64,000 nt of DNA from Trogon surrucura (GCA_020746105.1 CM036619.1:73707635-73771634), one strand, 5' to 3'; positions 39,301 to 52,775 are shown, numbered from the stretch's first letter. A program made the numbers and translations. The notes: a model not told the origin generated them from the letters alone.

Positions 39301-41744
39301 TACAAGAGTTTATGGTTATACAGGAGTGCTGGTGAATAAATTTTTTGAAGCTTTAAAAGATTTTCTCAGATTAACAGCTGCAGGGCTGTAATTATCTGTA
39401 ATTTGTGAATGGTACATTTTGCCCAACCTGAAATAATTCACTTTAATTAACACTGTCCCCACTAATAAATTGCTTTTGGATTTATTATACGTAGACTGTT
39501 TACACAAGACTGCTATAGAAGTCTTACTGAATTTGTGGAAAGTAGAAAGCTTAAGAAATGTTTGCAGACTCATTTTATTGTAACAGGAAAAGGAAACCAT
39601 TGTGTTTCCATGTTGCACGTTTCCCAGTTCACATTTACTCTGGATGAGTTTACTCATGCTGACCATACACAGCTGTTGTAGCTCCTGAAGGGCGTTTTGG
39701 GATTGATTAACCATCTGCTGGTTCTCACTGTAACAGCTCAGTGACAACAGCACGAGGGAATTTGCTTTAGATAATCTGCAAAAACGTGGGCAGTACAAAT
39801 ATTCTTTTTTTCCAGCAGCTGCTCGATTGGTATTCTTGCTGCTGCCATTGTGTGATAGGATTTTGGATGTGATTTGATCTTTGCAAGTCTATCTGTATTG
39901 GTTCTGTGTAGAAGACCCAATCTGCAGTTTTAACGAAAGGGCTCTTGATTTTCTGCAGTGTCAGAATTTATTGCTTCTTTAGGCAGCATTATCAGTGCAA
40001 GTGCTGATTAAAATATGTTACATATTAACATAAGGGGAAGGTATATCTAGAGCTTAATAGGAGACACGGAAAGTTGGCACTTCATAATTTAATGGGTAAA
40101 TCCAAATCTGAAACTGCAAGGTCTTTCTAACTGAAGCAGAATCGAAGTGCTTATTTGCAAGGAAAAGAAAAAAAAAAACCCTAACCTAAGACCCAGAGAT
40201 AGTTCGTGTTTTATCAGATAACTGGAGACCAGTTAATTCTCATGACTGTTATTCCAGATAAGATAAATATCCATTCTAAATTGGAGCTGGACATATGGTG
40301 CAAAGTTTTGCACGCTGAGTAGAAAAGAGCTGCCCAAAATCTGCAATGTGTTACAAAGCTAGAAATATGTTCATTTTTGCAAAGGTGTTTAGACCGTCCT
40401 CTCTATTCTAGAAACATAACATTTTGAAAGGAATTATGAAAAGTGAAATAATATTTTTAAATGCACCTTACTCTTTCTAGTGTCTGTGTGTATAAATATT
40501 TCAGAATCATAAAAGTAGATATGAAATAGATATAAAAGTAACATGAATGACGTGTTGGGGGAAGTTTAGTGATATCCAAATATCCTACTACTGTACGTAG
40601 TAGGCAGCATATTGTATATAACAGTGTAGTAGATAAGAACTTGCTGTTCTGAAATAAATATTTGTATAAACTGAGCAATATGATCTTTAACTTCTGGCAT
40701 TTATTATGCAAGAGAAGAGGTTTAGACATATGTAGAGTTTAGGTAAAATCCACACGGCATAAGAGAATTAAAATAAAGCTCACCAAACAGACTGAAGAAG
40801 TAATAATTAAACTCCCAGTTTTTCTTATTGTCTTTGGTGCCAGTAGCAACAGTCTGTCACCAACTGCTTTCAACCTCCCAGATAATAAAAAAAAATTAAT
40901 ACTATCACTTTTTAATGCTTTTGGGCTTCTCTGTTTGTACACTTTCTTGCTTACTGTGACGCTGTGTGTCTACAAACACATTAAGTTAAATACCTTAGTA
41001 TGAATTGAGAACTGGGTGTCTAACAGAAAATGGAGTGATATGGTTCTGTTTTATCAAAATGGTGCTTGGAAAGGATGAGGTAAGCAAGCAGTAAGAAAAT
41101 TATTCTTCTGTAACTGAGTTTCTGCTGGGGAATTTATGTCACAGTGATGATAAACTACAGTACACATTTGGACAAGAGCAATGGCAATAATGGTTCTGTC
41201 AGTTTATTCTAACGCAACACTATTACTACTCTATAGTCATGGAGTGACTCCCTGTTTTGTTGCATGTCTCCATCTAGAAGCTGCTGCAAAATTGTCTTTT
41301 CCTGACTTAGGAAATTTGCACAGACTATGAGACTAACAAACCAATTACTATAAAAAATGTCTTTTTTATATATACTATAATTTAAGAACACATTTTCTGA
41401 CTTGTAACAAGCTTAATTTCTTACTTTGAATTTTATATTCTTAAATATATTTTCCAAAATTAAATTCTGTTGCTACGTATTCAAAACATGGTGGTTTTGT
41501 TTGCCCCATCATCACAAGTACTGCTTAGCTTGATTTAAACTCCAGCAAGGGCTAGCTGTAAAAAACAATCCTTTTTTTCTCACTTGTGTTTATGTGAACA
41601 AAACATCCCAGCTACTTCAGTAACACTCTATGTAGCTGCGTAGTCACCCATACATTTTGTAAACCATGAAAAATTATTGTAATCACACAACTTAACCTCT
41701 TTCATGACACAAAGATAAAAGAAAGATACAAATATCTATCCTTT
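33346..41744. other. intergenic, AT-rich, no gene seen
   Basis: No gene supported. Two sub-regions look like candidate conserved non-coding DNA (34800-35290 and 39310-40020). A minus-strand open frame of 160 codons (39316-39798) is the longest outside the satellite; its composition and lack of any recognisable domain argue against a protein. A hairpin with 8-bp arms lies at 40584-40604. Confidence 0.55.
40584..40604. repeat. short perfect inverted repeat (8-bp arms)
   Basis: CCTACTAC at 40584-40591 and GTAGTAGG at 40597-40604 are exact reverse complements around a 5-base loop. Small enough to arise by chance in 64 kb. Confidence 0.8.
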
Positions 41745-42535
41745 AGAATCATAGAATATCTCAAGGTGAAATGGACCTATAAGGATCATTGAGTCTAACT
41801 CCCTGTTTGTTGCAAGACTACCTAGAACTAAACCATATGACTAAGATCATTGTCCAGACACAACTTGAACTCTGACAGGCGTGGTGTCATGACTGCTTCT
41901 CAGGGAGCCAGTTTCAGTGACTGACCTCTTCTTTCAGTGAAGAACCTTTTTCTAATATCCCATCTGAACTTCCCCTGAAGCAGCTTAATTCCCTTCCTGG
42001 TCTTATTACTGGTCACCAGAGAGAGGAGATCAGTGACATTCCTTCAGGATGCTGTAGAATGCAATGAGCTCTCAGGCTTCTCTTCTCCAAGCTGAATAAG
42101 CCAAGTGACCTCAGCTGCACTTCATAAGTCTTGTCCTTGAGGCCTTTCACTGTCTTGCCTGTCTCTGGGTATGCTCTTATAATGTTTTTATATGGGGACC
42201 CCAAACTGCACACAGTACTCAAGGTGAGGCTGCATCAGTGCGTGACAATCACCTTCTTCAGCTGGCCAACTATACTGTCCTTGATGCACCCCAGGATGAG
42301 GTTCACCCTTTTGGCTGCCAGGGCACGCTGCTGACTCATGTTCAACTCGCCATCAATCTACAGGGCTGCTGTCCAGCCTCTCATCCCCCAGTTTCTATGT
42401 ATAAACCAGGATTACCCTGTCCCAGGTGCAGAATCCAGCACTTGCTCTTGTTTAATGTCATACAGTTGGTGATGGCCCAGCTCTTTAGTCTCTCCAGATC
42501 TCCCTGTAAGGCCTCTCTACCCTCGAGATGGACTA
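41745..42535 (-). mobile_element. CR1 LINE fragment, about 790 bp
   Basis: Reverse-oriented CR1. The left end is AGAATCATAGAATATCTCAAGG, i.e. the tail and 3' UTR. Then comes the ORF2 C-terminal part, whose minus strand still shows SLGLFSLEKRSLRAH near 42050-42110. Further right are the matches to the region read on the + strand as TTGGCTGCCAGGGCACGCTG, GGTGCAGAATCCAGCACTTG and CTCTCCAGATCTCCCTGTAA. It is the longest CR1 piece here and is broken by frameshifts and stops. The right boundary is approximate. Confidence 0.93.
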
Positions 42536-44805
42536 TTATCTTCATCACTGGTTCCACTTTGTAATAGTACCTTTAATATTATTTTTTTAATCATCTAACT
42601 CTTCCAATAAAAGTAATTTCTTCTGCATTTTTTTTCCTCCCTCTGTTGCATTGCATCTCAGTTTTAAATCTGTAGAACATTCCACAGCTGTTTGGGAGGG
42701 AGAAGAAAATTATGTCAAACTTGATATTTTTGCTGTTTAATGATGGCAGCCTATCAAGATAGTTTGTGCTTTGTACTGTTCCGCTGAATTTGCTTTTGGG
42801 AAATGATGTGTTTTGATCCTAAAATTCTGTTTTCTTGTGTAAAATACATTTACAGCAATAAGATGTTTGGTATAATGAATATTTAAAACAAAGCAGCCCC
42901 AGAAAGCTGAGAAATAACCAATATGCTATTACAGAATTTGATTTCTTTCCCTTCTCTCTTCTCAGCGGTGTAAAAGTTGTAAGTGATAGGGAAACTTTAA
43001 TAGTTAAAAACTTCATAAGTGATATTTAATATATTGGAATTTATACAGCTGGTCCCTGTTTTTGCTGTATATTTTAAAAATAAAAGAGTTTGTATTGATT
43101 TTTGTTGTTCTTGTTGAAGGCATAATTGATTTTGAAAGTGGCGGTGGTAGCAATGGGAAAAGGTTAAATTCGCTGAAGACAGACCACTTCTGCTACAGTT
43201 TGGGAGCTTTTGCTGAAAAGAGATTTTGCTACTGGAATTAGACATGGCAAATTCTCAGAGTTTAGTGGTTTATTTTCAAAACATAAATGTATAGTTCAGA
43301 TGCAGCCAAGAAACTCTAAGCTTCAATTTTTCTCAGTGCTGGAGACTGAAACGCACATCTTAGATTGCTGAGTTTTGTTAAGCTATAGTAGCGTAAAAGT
43401 GTTTCTTCCCAGTAAAACTTTGTTCCATAAGATTGTACAGCACATAAGATTTTTAAATTCTTCTAAAAAGTACTGAGAGTGAATACAACTTGGCATTCTC
43501 TGAAAACAGTGGGAGCTTTTCAATAAGAATCAGGTTAGCTCTATATAGAATAACTTTGAAATTCTCTGCAGTTGCTCTTACGTTGCTTTAACTGTTTCTG
43601 TACTTCAGAGGGAATGTGATGTATTAAAATAGAGTATCTCTATATTGGTGCAGCTGTATGCAAACAAGAGGTTGTACATATTAGTACTCAAGTTATATCA
43701 ATATTATTATGTTTTTCTCATGTTCGATATGCAAAGGAGTTATATTAGAATAAATACTTCCTAACTGGTCCTTTAAGCAAGCAATTTATAGCAAATGTGC
43801 TGTTCCATGACCTGCATCTAATTCAGCAAAAGGCCTCAGAATTCAGTCACAAGGAAAAACATACTTGCAGTTTTTTTAGTATCTGTAAATATCTGTCCAG
43901 ATCGCACCTGTACATGCTTACAGAGTAATGCTTGCATCTAAACCATTCTAAATGTTCGTTTCCATTTGCTTTCCTCTCTCTGCATTCTTTTTCTTTTCTC
44001 CAAAGAGAAAAACGTTCTCCAATCCCTAATTCTAAGCTTTCTAAATCCCCTTTTAATTCACATTTTCATTTATGTTTCTATCAGCCTCAGGCAATCTTGT
44101 TAACTTTTTTTTTGGTATTGTTAGTATGACACTGATTTCTTCACCATGCTCCAGGCCACATGGCAAAACAAATTCAGCAGCAACCTGAAGCTCCAGGAGT
44201 ACACATACCTCCCTCTGCTGTGTTGCAGACATGTCCGAGCTGAGCTCAGCAGCTCTGTTGCAGATTATAATGGCACTTGGCTTTTTGAGGTTTCATAAAC
44301 ACACTGGGTTAGTTAGTATGTGAGATTCTGAAGTGAGAGATTCAGTGTGGTGGAACCTGTGAATAACTGTATGGCCTTTTGAGGGTAATCTTTGTCCAGG
44401 TAAATTAAGTCTAGTTCTTTATTACCACTGGCCTGGTCTTTCATCTCTTCTTATTTACCAGAAATACAGTCTAGTTCAGTAACCCAGTCTTGACCAACTT
44501 ATGATATTCTTTTGGCAATTTCAATGGACTTCAGTTGTCTGGGTTTTTCTTTTCCTGCAGAGAGACTTCTCACAGAACTCCACAGAGCACTGCACTGGGT
44601 GGAAGCCTCTAGCACTCAGTAACTTTTTTCCAATCCATTGTGCTAGCAGCAGATGCTTCTCCATGCAGGAGTAAACAGAGGAATAAAGAACACACTGAAC
44701 AAATGCTAATTTACCAGCTCAGTAGAGAGTAGACCTAAAAGATCAAGCTGTACTTTTATGTTGTACAACATTTCTCATTGCTGTGCTCAGATTGTCATAC
44801 ATTAC
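42536..44805. other. intergenic, no gene seen
   Basis: AT-rich unique sequence. The stretch 44150-44290 is richer in GC and includes direct CAGCAG-type words, but I recognise neither a repeat nor a gene. Confidence 0.5.
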
Positions 44806-45375
44806 TACCCTAGTTTTGACAGTGATAGAGTTAATTTTCTTCCTAGTAGCTGGTATAGTTCTCTGCATGGATTTAGGATGAGAATAATATTGATAACATA
44901 CTGATGTTTTAGCTGTCACTAAACCATGTGTATACAAAATCATGGACTTTTCAGCTTCTCACACCACCCCACCAGTGAGCAGGCTGCAGGGAACAAGAAG
45001 ACAGGAGGAGACACAGCCAGGACGGCTGACCTCAACTATATCAAGGGATATTCTACATCATATGCTGAGCATGATATTGAATAAACCAGAGGAAAATCTG
45101 GCTACGGGATGCTGCTTATCTGGGCATTGGCTAGTGGATGGTGAACAATTGCGTCATGCATCACGTTTTTGTATATTCTAATTCCTTGGTTATTATTCTT
45201 TTGATTTTTATGATTATTTTCCCTTTCTTTTCTGTCCTATTAAACTGTCTTTATCTCAGTTTATGAATTTTACTTCCTGTTTTTTTTCCAAATTCTCTCT
45301 CCCACCCCACTGTGATGAGAGAAGTGAGCAAGTGGCTATATGGTGTTTAGCTGCCTGCCAGGTTAAACCTCAACA
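44806..45375 (+). mobile_element. Solo LTR, ERVL-like avian family (about 570 bp)
   Basis: The sequence GATAGAGTTAATTTTCTTCC, then TAGTAGCTGGTATAGT, then GGACTTTTCAGCTTCTCA, then CTATTAAACTGTCTTTATCTC and the end GGTTAAACCTCAACA are hallmarks of a widespread bird LTR family. The 5' end is degenerate (TACCCTAG for TGTCCTGG). Flanking ATTAC (44801-44805) and ATTAT (45376-45380) agree at 4 of 5 bases, supporting a 5-bp target duplication and a solo LTR. The usual TATA region (CAGTATAAA) is mutated to a GATATTGAATAAA-like string near 45073-45085. No internal viral genes remain. Confidence 0.92.
45239..45244 (+). promoter_or_regulatory. polyadenylation signal in LTR
   Basis: ATTAAA in the R region of the 44806-45375 LTR, in the family's usual context (CTATTAAACTGTC). 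Confidence 0.6.
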
Positions 45376-48300
45376 ATTATGATATTATCTGAAGTAAAAG
45401 AGCCCTGTGGTTTCCATTAGTGGTTTAACCATAATGAAGCAGATAGATCACAATGATGTGGGGTTTTTTCTCCTCTAGCTTCTGTGCTACACAGAAGGAG
45501 GCCTTTGGTCACTTGTCTTTGTTGTCTTAAGACAACTTTTATGGTTATTCAGACTTGTAAAGCAAACTGCTTAAATAAACTGTGTGGACATTCTGGGATT
45601 CTCCTGTCTCCTCACTGCGTTATCATTCTGTAGTAGCATATTAAACACAAAATATGTCTTGCTATAGCCAACTGGACCGCTATTTCTAAGGAAGGCTCTT
45701 ATGGCATATTCCATTAATCATTTGTCGTTGCTGCATAGCAACTCTGTTTTACTAGGAACAGCTTCCTCTTTAAGCATTACCTAAAATCAAATGTAATTAA
45801 AAATGAATTCTGTAGGTTTAGCATGCCTTCACATTCTTTAGGAGAAGAGATTTTTCAAATAGTTGAGAGTTGTCATGTAAAGCTTGATTCAACTTGAAAT
45901 GTATGATTACAGCATATAAGAGCTGTTTTCTTTCTCTATCCAACCTGAAGATATCATGACTTGAACAGGGGTTGACAGAGGACAGCAATTGCCAGAGGGA
46001 CACACATCTCTGCAGGATAACAGAGTCCATGTCCGGCAGTCTACACTGCAAAAAGCTGTTGAGGTCTGTGAGAGGACCTTTAGAGTTGGTATGTGTAAGT
46101 AGAAAATGTTATCAAAGAAGGACACCAAATATAAAAGTAGGTGCTTAAAGTTAAATACAGGTGTTACAAGGGTAAACAATGTAAACTTCAGATACAGGAA
46201 CAGAGGGTAGTGATCATCTTTTACTCGTATTTTCTAGTAGCATGCTTTGTTTTCAATGCAAGTTTCCATGAAATAAGATCAGATTCAACTTTGTAATTCA
46301 CTTAAAAGTAATTTTTGAGGCAGTTTCAAGAGGATAGCAGAATTTCTATCATCAACCATCCTCCTCTGTATGTGTTCAACAAACCAAATACGAAATTTCA
46401 AAAGATGTCTTTCTCCCTCCACCTTTTTCCTTCATTTCACTTTTTTGGCAATGTTTAAATAACAGTTTTAAATGATTTTCCCCCTTTCTAATGCATTCCT
46501 TCATTATGATGTTATCTTGGTTTGTTCCTACTTTGGTATAGTAGCCTGAAATCCTGATTTTACTTTTTTTTTTTCCTCCCTCAGGACTAAGTATACTTCT
46601 TACTAAAATACTTGACCCATTGCAGCCTCTCTTCAATTGTTCATACATCTGCAAGTACTAGAGTGTCTCAGCTCCTGTTTGCATCAGGAATTTTTGATCC
46701 ACTTTATTGCCAGATATTGTGGAAGCCCGCTAGCCCGCTGATAGTCTTTGCAGATCTAGATATTATTCTTTTTTTTTTTTTTAAGGTGGCCAAAACCTTA
46801 GCAAATTCTAGCTGCTCGGTGGTCGGCTTTGTCTCAGTTTTCACAGAGCTTAAACAAGCTGAACAGCTCAAATCCCAATCCAAATTTCAAAATCACTTAT
46901 GAGCTTCATTGAGGTTCACATGTTCCTCATGACTTCCATCGTATGAACCGTTGTGTCAAGATTGTCTCTGCTTCTCAATATCATCTTGACTTCTACATCC
47001 TTTCAGTGTTTGCAGCCTTTTTATCTGCATTTCTTCCATCACATTATAGAAAGATCCAAATAAATTGTGAACTTGAATTTTCTTTCCAATATCTTAACTT
47101 CCAGTTCCAATACTTATATTTTTTTTTGTAGAACAAGTCATACTGTCACAGGTTTCTTATTTACATTTCAGCAGGCTATTGAGCAGTTACCTAACAGATA
47201 TTTGCTATAATTCTGACCATATTTTTGAGAAAATTCATTAATGTAATAGAAATGACCACCCTTTCATGAAACAATTCAAAAGACTCAGAAGCTAAGTTGC
47301 TCGCATCTTTCAGATGAAAAATAGGTAAGTTTTTCTTGCCAAATTAGTTGTGGGGAAATCAAATGTAGCTTTTAATACCACTTCATTTAAAAAAAAATAA
47401 GCGTCTTTAAATTTTACTTTCATATAATCTAGAATATACTTGTTGGTATTCAAGAGCATTTTCCGTCTTTCTCATTTTTTACTACAAAAAACTGAGGTGT
47501 CATAACAGACAAAAAATAAAAGCTATAATTGCAATAAATAGTGATTGATATAATGCTATGTGTTTTTTTAGCAGGAGAAGTAATTTTCAGTTTCAGGATA
47601 GGTAGTATTATCTGTTTTGCTTCCCAGATGAAAGTAATGCTTGAGTCATATTTTCTGTATAACTGATATTTTTTACCTTTCATAATAGCTATAACAATAA
47701 AAAATTTAATCTCACATAAGATGCTGACTTTCAAGAAATCAATTGCTTCTGTGACTGTACTGACTTCTTAAGAGGAAGGCAAATTTGTCTGTTTGGTTAG
47801 GTATTTTTTTTCAAATGTGCAAGATGTTCTGTTTCAATTCTACTATCCCTATGGTTATGTAAGCAGGTTTCTATTATGCTTTTTCTCCCTCACATTTACA
47901 GAAATCAAGGCAGTGTACATATTCTTCAGGAATAATGAAAAGGCTGAGATCCATCAGTTCTGGCTGTAAGATGACTCAGGAACTCCTGAATCTATCACAT
48001 TGTCATGCCTTGGTCACACTTGTTTGTATGCTAAGTGTGCTTGAATATCTTTCAGAGTAAAGTTCACCATGAAGATAAAATTATAGAAATAATTACTTTA
48101 ACAAGTAAAAATTGTGCCATTTTAACTTGACAGAAAGGATAGCTACTAAAACCATATTTAAGTACTAGTAACTGAAAGTCATGAATGGCTGAAGAATACT
48201 GTAAAATTTCTTTACCTTATTGCTAGAATAATTCATGCATTTGAAATGCCTAAGTTTCGCAGCAAACTCCTAGAAGTAAAAGACTTCAGTGCTGATGTGA

Positions 48301-51296
48301 ATAATTGTTTCAGATGTTTTATAGCAGCTAGTTATATATGTTCCCCTCTCAACCTCTGGTCCACATAATCCCGATCAGTTCACTTTTGCTTATATAATTT
48401 TTAATTTTTCCCTATTTGTGGGATACGAACCCATGAATAGATAACTACCAGGGTTAGCTGATGAATAAGGAGACAACTTACAAGACAGTATTTTTGGCAC
48501 TAGCCCAGCAGACTGTGGGTTTGCTCAGATGTGAGATACCTTATCTCACCACATGCATACTTCATGTGTATTTTTTTTTTGAATGAGCAAGAAAATATCT
48601 AAGAGCAGGAACTTGCCAGTTGCTGTGCCTAAGCGATAACCATGGTCTAATCACACAGTCTAATAATCATGCAATTCTCATTTGACTAACAAGCCCATTG
48701 GTTCAATTGTACATCTTTCCCAAAGTACAGGGCTGCAGTTATCTCACTTTTGAACTTTAGTTCGATACTCTTGATCTTTGGGCTCCTTCTCTCTCTCATG
48801 GTGACACACACACTTGCAAGCTGTTCTTAAGTAAACTCATACTAAGTCTACGTTGCCAAATTGAAATATGGCAAACCTTTGTCAAAATTGCTATATTGTT
48901 TCCAAAGTGCTACAAGTGATAGTTCAAAAGTGTTTATAAGCACAAAATAGTCCTTTGGGTACACTTTATTACAGGATTTACGTGGTTCTAATGAGAATTC
49001 ATGTATTACAAATGTAAAATATCAGCTTTGGGCAGGTTGTGATTATTTCCCTTCCAACGTTTAATCTAATAATAGCGTGATATTTGTCTAAGTAAAACAT
49101 AGAGCAGTTATACAGCATTTCCTTTTTTTTTTTTTTTTTCCCACAGAAAATCCCAACTAGATAAATAAATGAAAGGGATGTCTGAGAAATCTAGGCATAT
49201 AACTTACGAGCTTTGATATGGGAAATACTTTTATTTTTAAGGTCACAAGGAATATATAAATATATGTCTTACTTTAAACCATTTGTGTGTTTTTCTTTTT
49301 AGTTTTCTTCTAGAGTAATGATGATTTCCCTATGTTCTGCTATGGTTTTCAGCTCTTCGTGGCTGGCTTCTGTCAATTTTATATGTGACTAAGTAATATC
49401 TTGTCAACACAGAAGTGGAATTGTGCAAATAGTTAGATCAGTTATGACTGTCACAAAGCCTACAAGGCTAACTTTAGTACAACTGCAACTTCCAAAACTT
49501 GTTTAAATAAAACGAAGACTAACAGAGAAATAACATAGAGAAAAGAATTTCAGTTATTTGTGCTGCCACAGCAAATAGAAGCTCTAGTATAAGCCCACTC
49601 TCCAACACCATTCTTCAGTTACTAATGTCAGGTGTCCAAGTAGGATATCACTGCAAAGAATAAAGGGCAAAAGGCCCGAAGTAAAAGTTTCTGCTATATA
49701 ACTGCATAATTTTTTCAGAGTCATTTGTGAAAGATAAATGTTTAAGTTGCTTTTTCTTTATCACCATCTGAGTACAGCTAGTCCCAATATGTACTTCATA
49801 AGTTTTCTTCCTCAAACTCCTCTGAAGGATGAAGATATTACAGTAGAAAATATTTAGTGCTCTTTCTATTGCCACAACTGGTGAACCAGGTTGTTAATTA
49901 GCTAAAAAAATATGTAAAAATCAGTCTGATTAGGTAAAAATAACAACAAAAGAAGACAATAATACTACTAATTGCTTTTGAAACCTTATGGCTGTTTCTA
50001 ACTTTTAGTAACCAGAGGGACCAAATTTACATTGTCAGAATATATCTGTGAATGTATGGAACTTTCGTGTATATTTATACCTTTTGTATGCATACACTTC
50101 ATATCATCCCTATAGTCAATGAATGCTGTAGGCAGATAACTAATACATATTTACTGGTAGAGGTGCAGATAATTTTCTAGTACTAGCTTCATTAGAGGGA
50201 GACTGAATAACATTAGTAATGATGCATAACAAATCTAAAACAAGACCCCCAAATGCAAGTATAAAGACAGAAGTTTTCTAGAGGTTAAATTGATCAGTGA
50301 AGATGTATTAGAATGGGCACCAAAGCTGAGGGGAGCAGCATAATGTGTTAGAAGATAAATTTTCCTTGCAGGAAATAATTTTGACTGTGCAATGGTTCAG
50401 CAAGCAGGTTTACTGAAGCAAACACAATGCGTTATTAAGGAATATTTAGATTGTATTAAGTAAATATTACGTTAATAGAATAAATAAGCCTACTTAGAGC
50501 ACATGACCTTTATTAGAAACCTTAAAAATACTTCTTAAGATGCATTTCTAGAACTGGATGAACCTAATTTGAAAAACCAAGGATAAATCCTGCTTTCCTT
50601 CTCCAACCCTGCAACAATGTAAAATGTGATAATCTTTCTTTTCATTTGAAAATTTTTATTGATATCTCTTAGGGACTCTGGACATTTTAGTGTATTTTCA
50701 GCCCAAATGAAATCTAGAAGTGTCAGATATCTGAACACCCATCCTATTTAGTAATTGCAATTTAACTGTCTTCATACTGACAATATTTGATACAAATTGC
50801 TGTTGTTCTCTATATACCATAAAGACTGGATAAACTGCCCTTGAGGGTTTTATGGCATTTAACTATGTGAATAACTTTATGATCATTACTTGCATAACTA
50901 CTGCATGTGCAATGCAGTCTTTATTTTATAAATATCTGTCTGGGGTAAAAAATTACATACTTGTATGATCTTACATGTAGCAATTTGGGTTTTTTTTCCA
51001 TAAGTGCAAGAAAAAAACAGCACCTCCCACCCAAGACACATCTAAGAAAATCTAAGTCTAACCATCTCCCTTGAAACTTTTCCGTGTATTATTACAAATG
51101 ATAATTATGTATATAATAGAAATATTTTCTTCTTAGTATACTGCAGAGCTTTGGAGTTACAGCACCTTCAAAATCAGGAAAATGTTTTCATAATAATAGT
51201 TAGACAATATTTGAGTTAGTATAGGTCTTCGATGTCAGTGTATGTATGTGCATATATTTATACATATATAGAAAAGATGAAAGAAACTATTCCCAA
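45376..51296. other. intergenic, AT-rich, no gene seen
   Basis: Unique-looking sequence with T tracts at about 46567-46577, 46769-46783 and 49123-49139 (the last followed by CCCACAG, acceptor-like). All open frames are under 96 codons. No gene or repeat family recognised. Confidence 0.55.
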
Positions 51297-51795
51297 CTTG
51301 ACTAGCAAAATTGGAGACCTGGCAATAACTGAAATGGAGAAGGCTGAGGTACTCAACAACTCCTTTGCTTCAATCTCCACTCGCAAGTACTCCAGCCACA
51401 TGCCTAGTTCACAGAATCCAAAGGCAGGGTACTGAGACAGTGAAGGACTGTCAACCACAGGAGAAGACCAGGCCTGAGACTAAGGAACCTGAAAGTGCAC
51501 AAGTCCATGGGCCCTGATGAGATGCATCTGAGCATCCTGGGGGAACTGGCAGATGAAGTTGCTGAGCCATCGTATTTGAAAAATCGTAGCAGTCTAGTGA
51601 AGTTCCCAGTGACTGAAAAATCAGCATTAAAAAAAAAATAAAAAAAATAAAGGAAGACCCAGGCAACTACAGGTCAGTCAGTCTGACCTCTGTGTCCAGC
51701 AAGATCATGGAATGAATTTTCCCAGAAACTGTGTAAAGGCACGTGGAAAATAAGGATGTGACTGGTGATCAGACAACATGGCTTCACTAAGCTCT
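51297..51795 (+). mobile_element. CR1 LINE internal fragment (start of reverse-transcriptase domain)
   Basis: In sense orientation the sequence matches the CR1 ORF2 segment that leads into the reverse transcriptase: AACTCCTTTGCTTCAATCTC, CACAAGTCCATGGGCCCTGA, TGATGAGATGCATCTGAGC, GACCCAGGCAACTACAGGTC, GGTCAGTCAGTCTGACCTC and AACATGGCTTCACTAAG. In translation this is the KNLKVHKSMGPDEMHLSIL and DPGNYRSVSLTSVSSKIME type of text, spread over several frames. An A-rich insertion near 51627-51650 and indels disrupt it. Both ends are cut, with no 3' tail. Confidence 0.93.
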
Positions 51796-52077
51796 ACCAT
51801 CCCAACTGTTGTGCCCTGGCCTGTCCATGCAACAGATCATGTTCTAGGAAACAGGACCTGGAACAGATAAAGAAATCTTGCAGGGAGTTCTATTCCCTTT
51901 AAAAATGGTAGAAAAATGCTAATAAGATAAAGAGGACTGAAAAAAACGAAAAGCAGAGAAATGCTGTTCAGTAGAAATTGCTCTTCAGGGCAAGGAAGTC
52001 TTTTTCAGAAGATTTGAGCTAAGAAAATAAATATGTTTGCGTAGAATGGCAGGAAAAGAAGAAAGAGCCTACCTCTC
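51796..52077. other. spacer between CR1 and LTR, nothing recognised
   Basis: A-rich sequence of about 280 bp ending in the target-site copy CTCTC at 52073-52077. It may be the diverged right end of the CR1 copy. Confidence 0.4.
52073..52077. repeat. target-site duplication, left copy
   Basis: CTCTC, identical to 52917-52921; created when the LTR element inserted. The repeat is low in complexity (CT), so a chance match is possible, but it abuts both TG...CA ends exactly. Confidence 0.8.
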
Positions 52078-52432
52078 TGTCCTGGGTTTAGCTAAAAACC
52101 CAGTCCTGTTTAGTGATTTTTACTTTCCAGTTTAGTGTCTTCTAAAAGGTTGCACGTTCTGAAGTTAGCAGCATGTTTTTGCAGACAGTGTGTGCTACTG
52201 GCAGTGATAACACCTGATGTTTACAGTCACTGCCTGGGACTGGTATGTAGAAAGGCTCTTGCTTATACTTATTCCTGTAGTGACCAAGGCCACTGCTGGC
52301 TCTTGTGTGCCACGCTGGGGGTGCTGGGTAATAAGAGGGGGGCACAAGGAAGTAAAAGGTGGCACCTCCGGGGGGTAATAGACAGGACAGGTGACCAACG
52401 AGAGTATTCCATCCCATATACGTCATATTTAG

Positions 52433-52438
52433 TATAAA
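52433..52438 (+). promoter_or_regulatory. TATA box of LTR
   Basis: TATAAA about 355 bp into the 52078-52916 LTR, downstream of the CRE-like ACGTCA (about 52421-52426). The same order of elements is seen in the related LTRs in this window. Confidence 0.55.
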
Positions 52439-52457
52439 TTGAGTGATCAGGAGATTT

Positions 52458-52515
52458 TCGTCCTTTTTTCGGCCCTTTTGCCCCTTTTGCCCTTTTCGGC
52501 CTTTTCGCCCTTCCT
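52458..52515. repeat. pyrimidine-rich CCCTTTT repeat inside LTR
   Basis: Short imperfect repeats of GCCCTTTT / CGGCCTTTTCG in the region just downstream of the presumed transcription start. On the minus strand they read as a Lys-Gly-rich string, which is simply the repeat translated. Confidence 0.8.
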
Positions 52516-52769
52516 TTCTGCAATGGCCGGTGTCCAGAGAGGACTCCATCTGACCTCCTGATTTTGATCCCGATCCTGAGTTCCCGAATCCAGCTCCCTG
52601 TATCCAGCTCCCGCCGCCGCTGAGCCTGGGGTTTCCCCAGCGCCTCCTGCTCTGCAGCACCAGTGGTGATTTCTATCGGGGGAGGGAGTCGGGTTTGATA
52701 TCGGGCTATTATCTATAGTTGTATATAGTTCTTTACTTTTATGTTTTTACCATTATTCCTATTACTTTC

Positions 52770-52775
52770 ATTAAA
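52770..52775 (+). promoter_or_regulatory. polyadenylation signal in LTR
   Basis: ATTAAA at about residue 693 of the LTR, in a CATTAAAGCTGTTC context similar to the CTATTAAACTGTC of the 44806 LTR. Confidence 0.6.

Noticed and set aside
39316..39798. 160-codon minus-strand open frame as a gene
   Set aside because: No recognisable domain, no neighbouring exon signals, and a frame of this length is only mildly unexpected in 64 kb. Kept only as part of a candidate non-coding element.
49123..49146. T17 then CCCACAG as a splice acceptor
   Set aside because: Homopolymer T tracts are frequent in the window and no exon-like sequence follows.
52142..52660. 172-codon minus-strand frame with Lys-Gly repeats
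   Set aside because: Lies inside the solo LTR, antisense to it; the Lys-Gly string is the CCCTTTT repeat translated.
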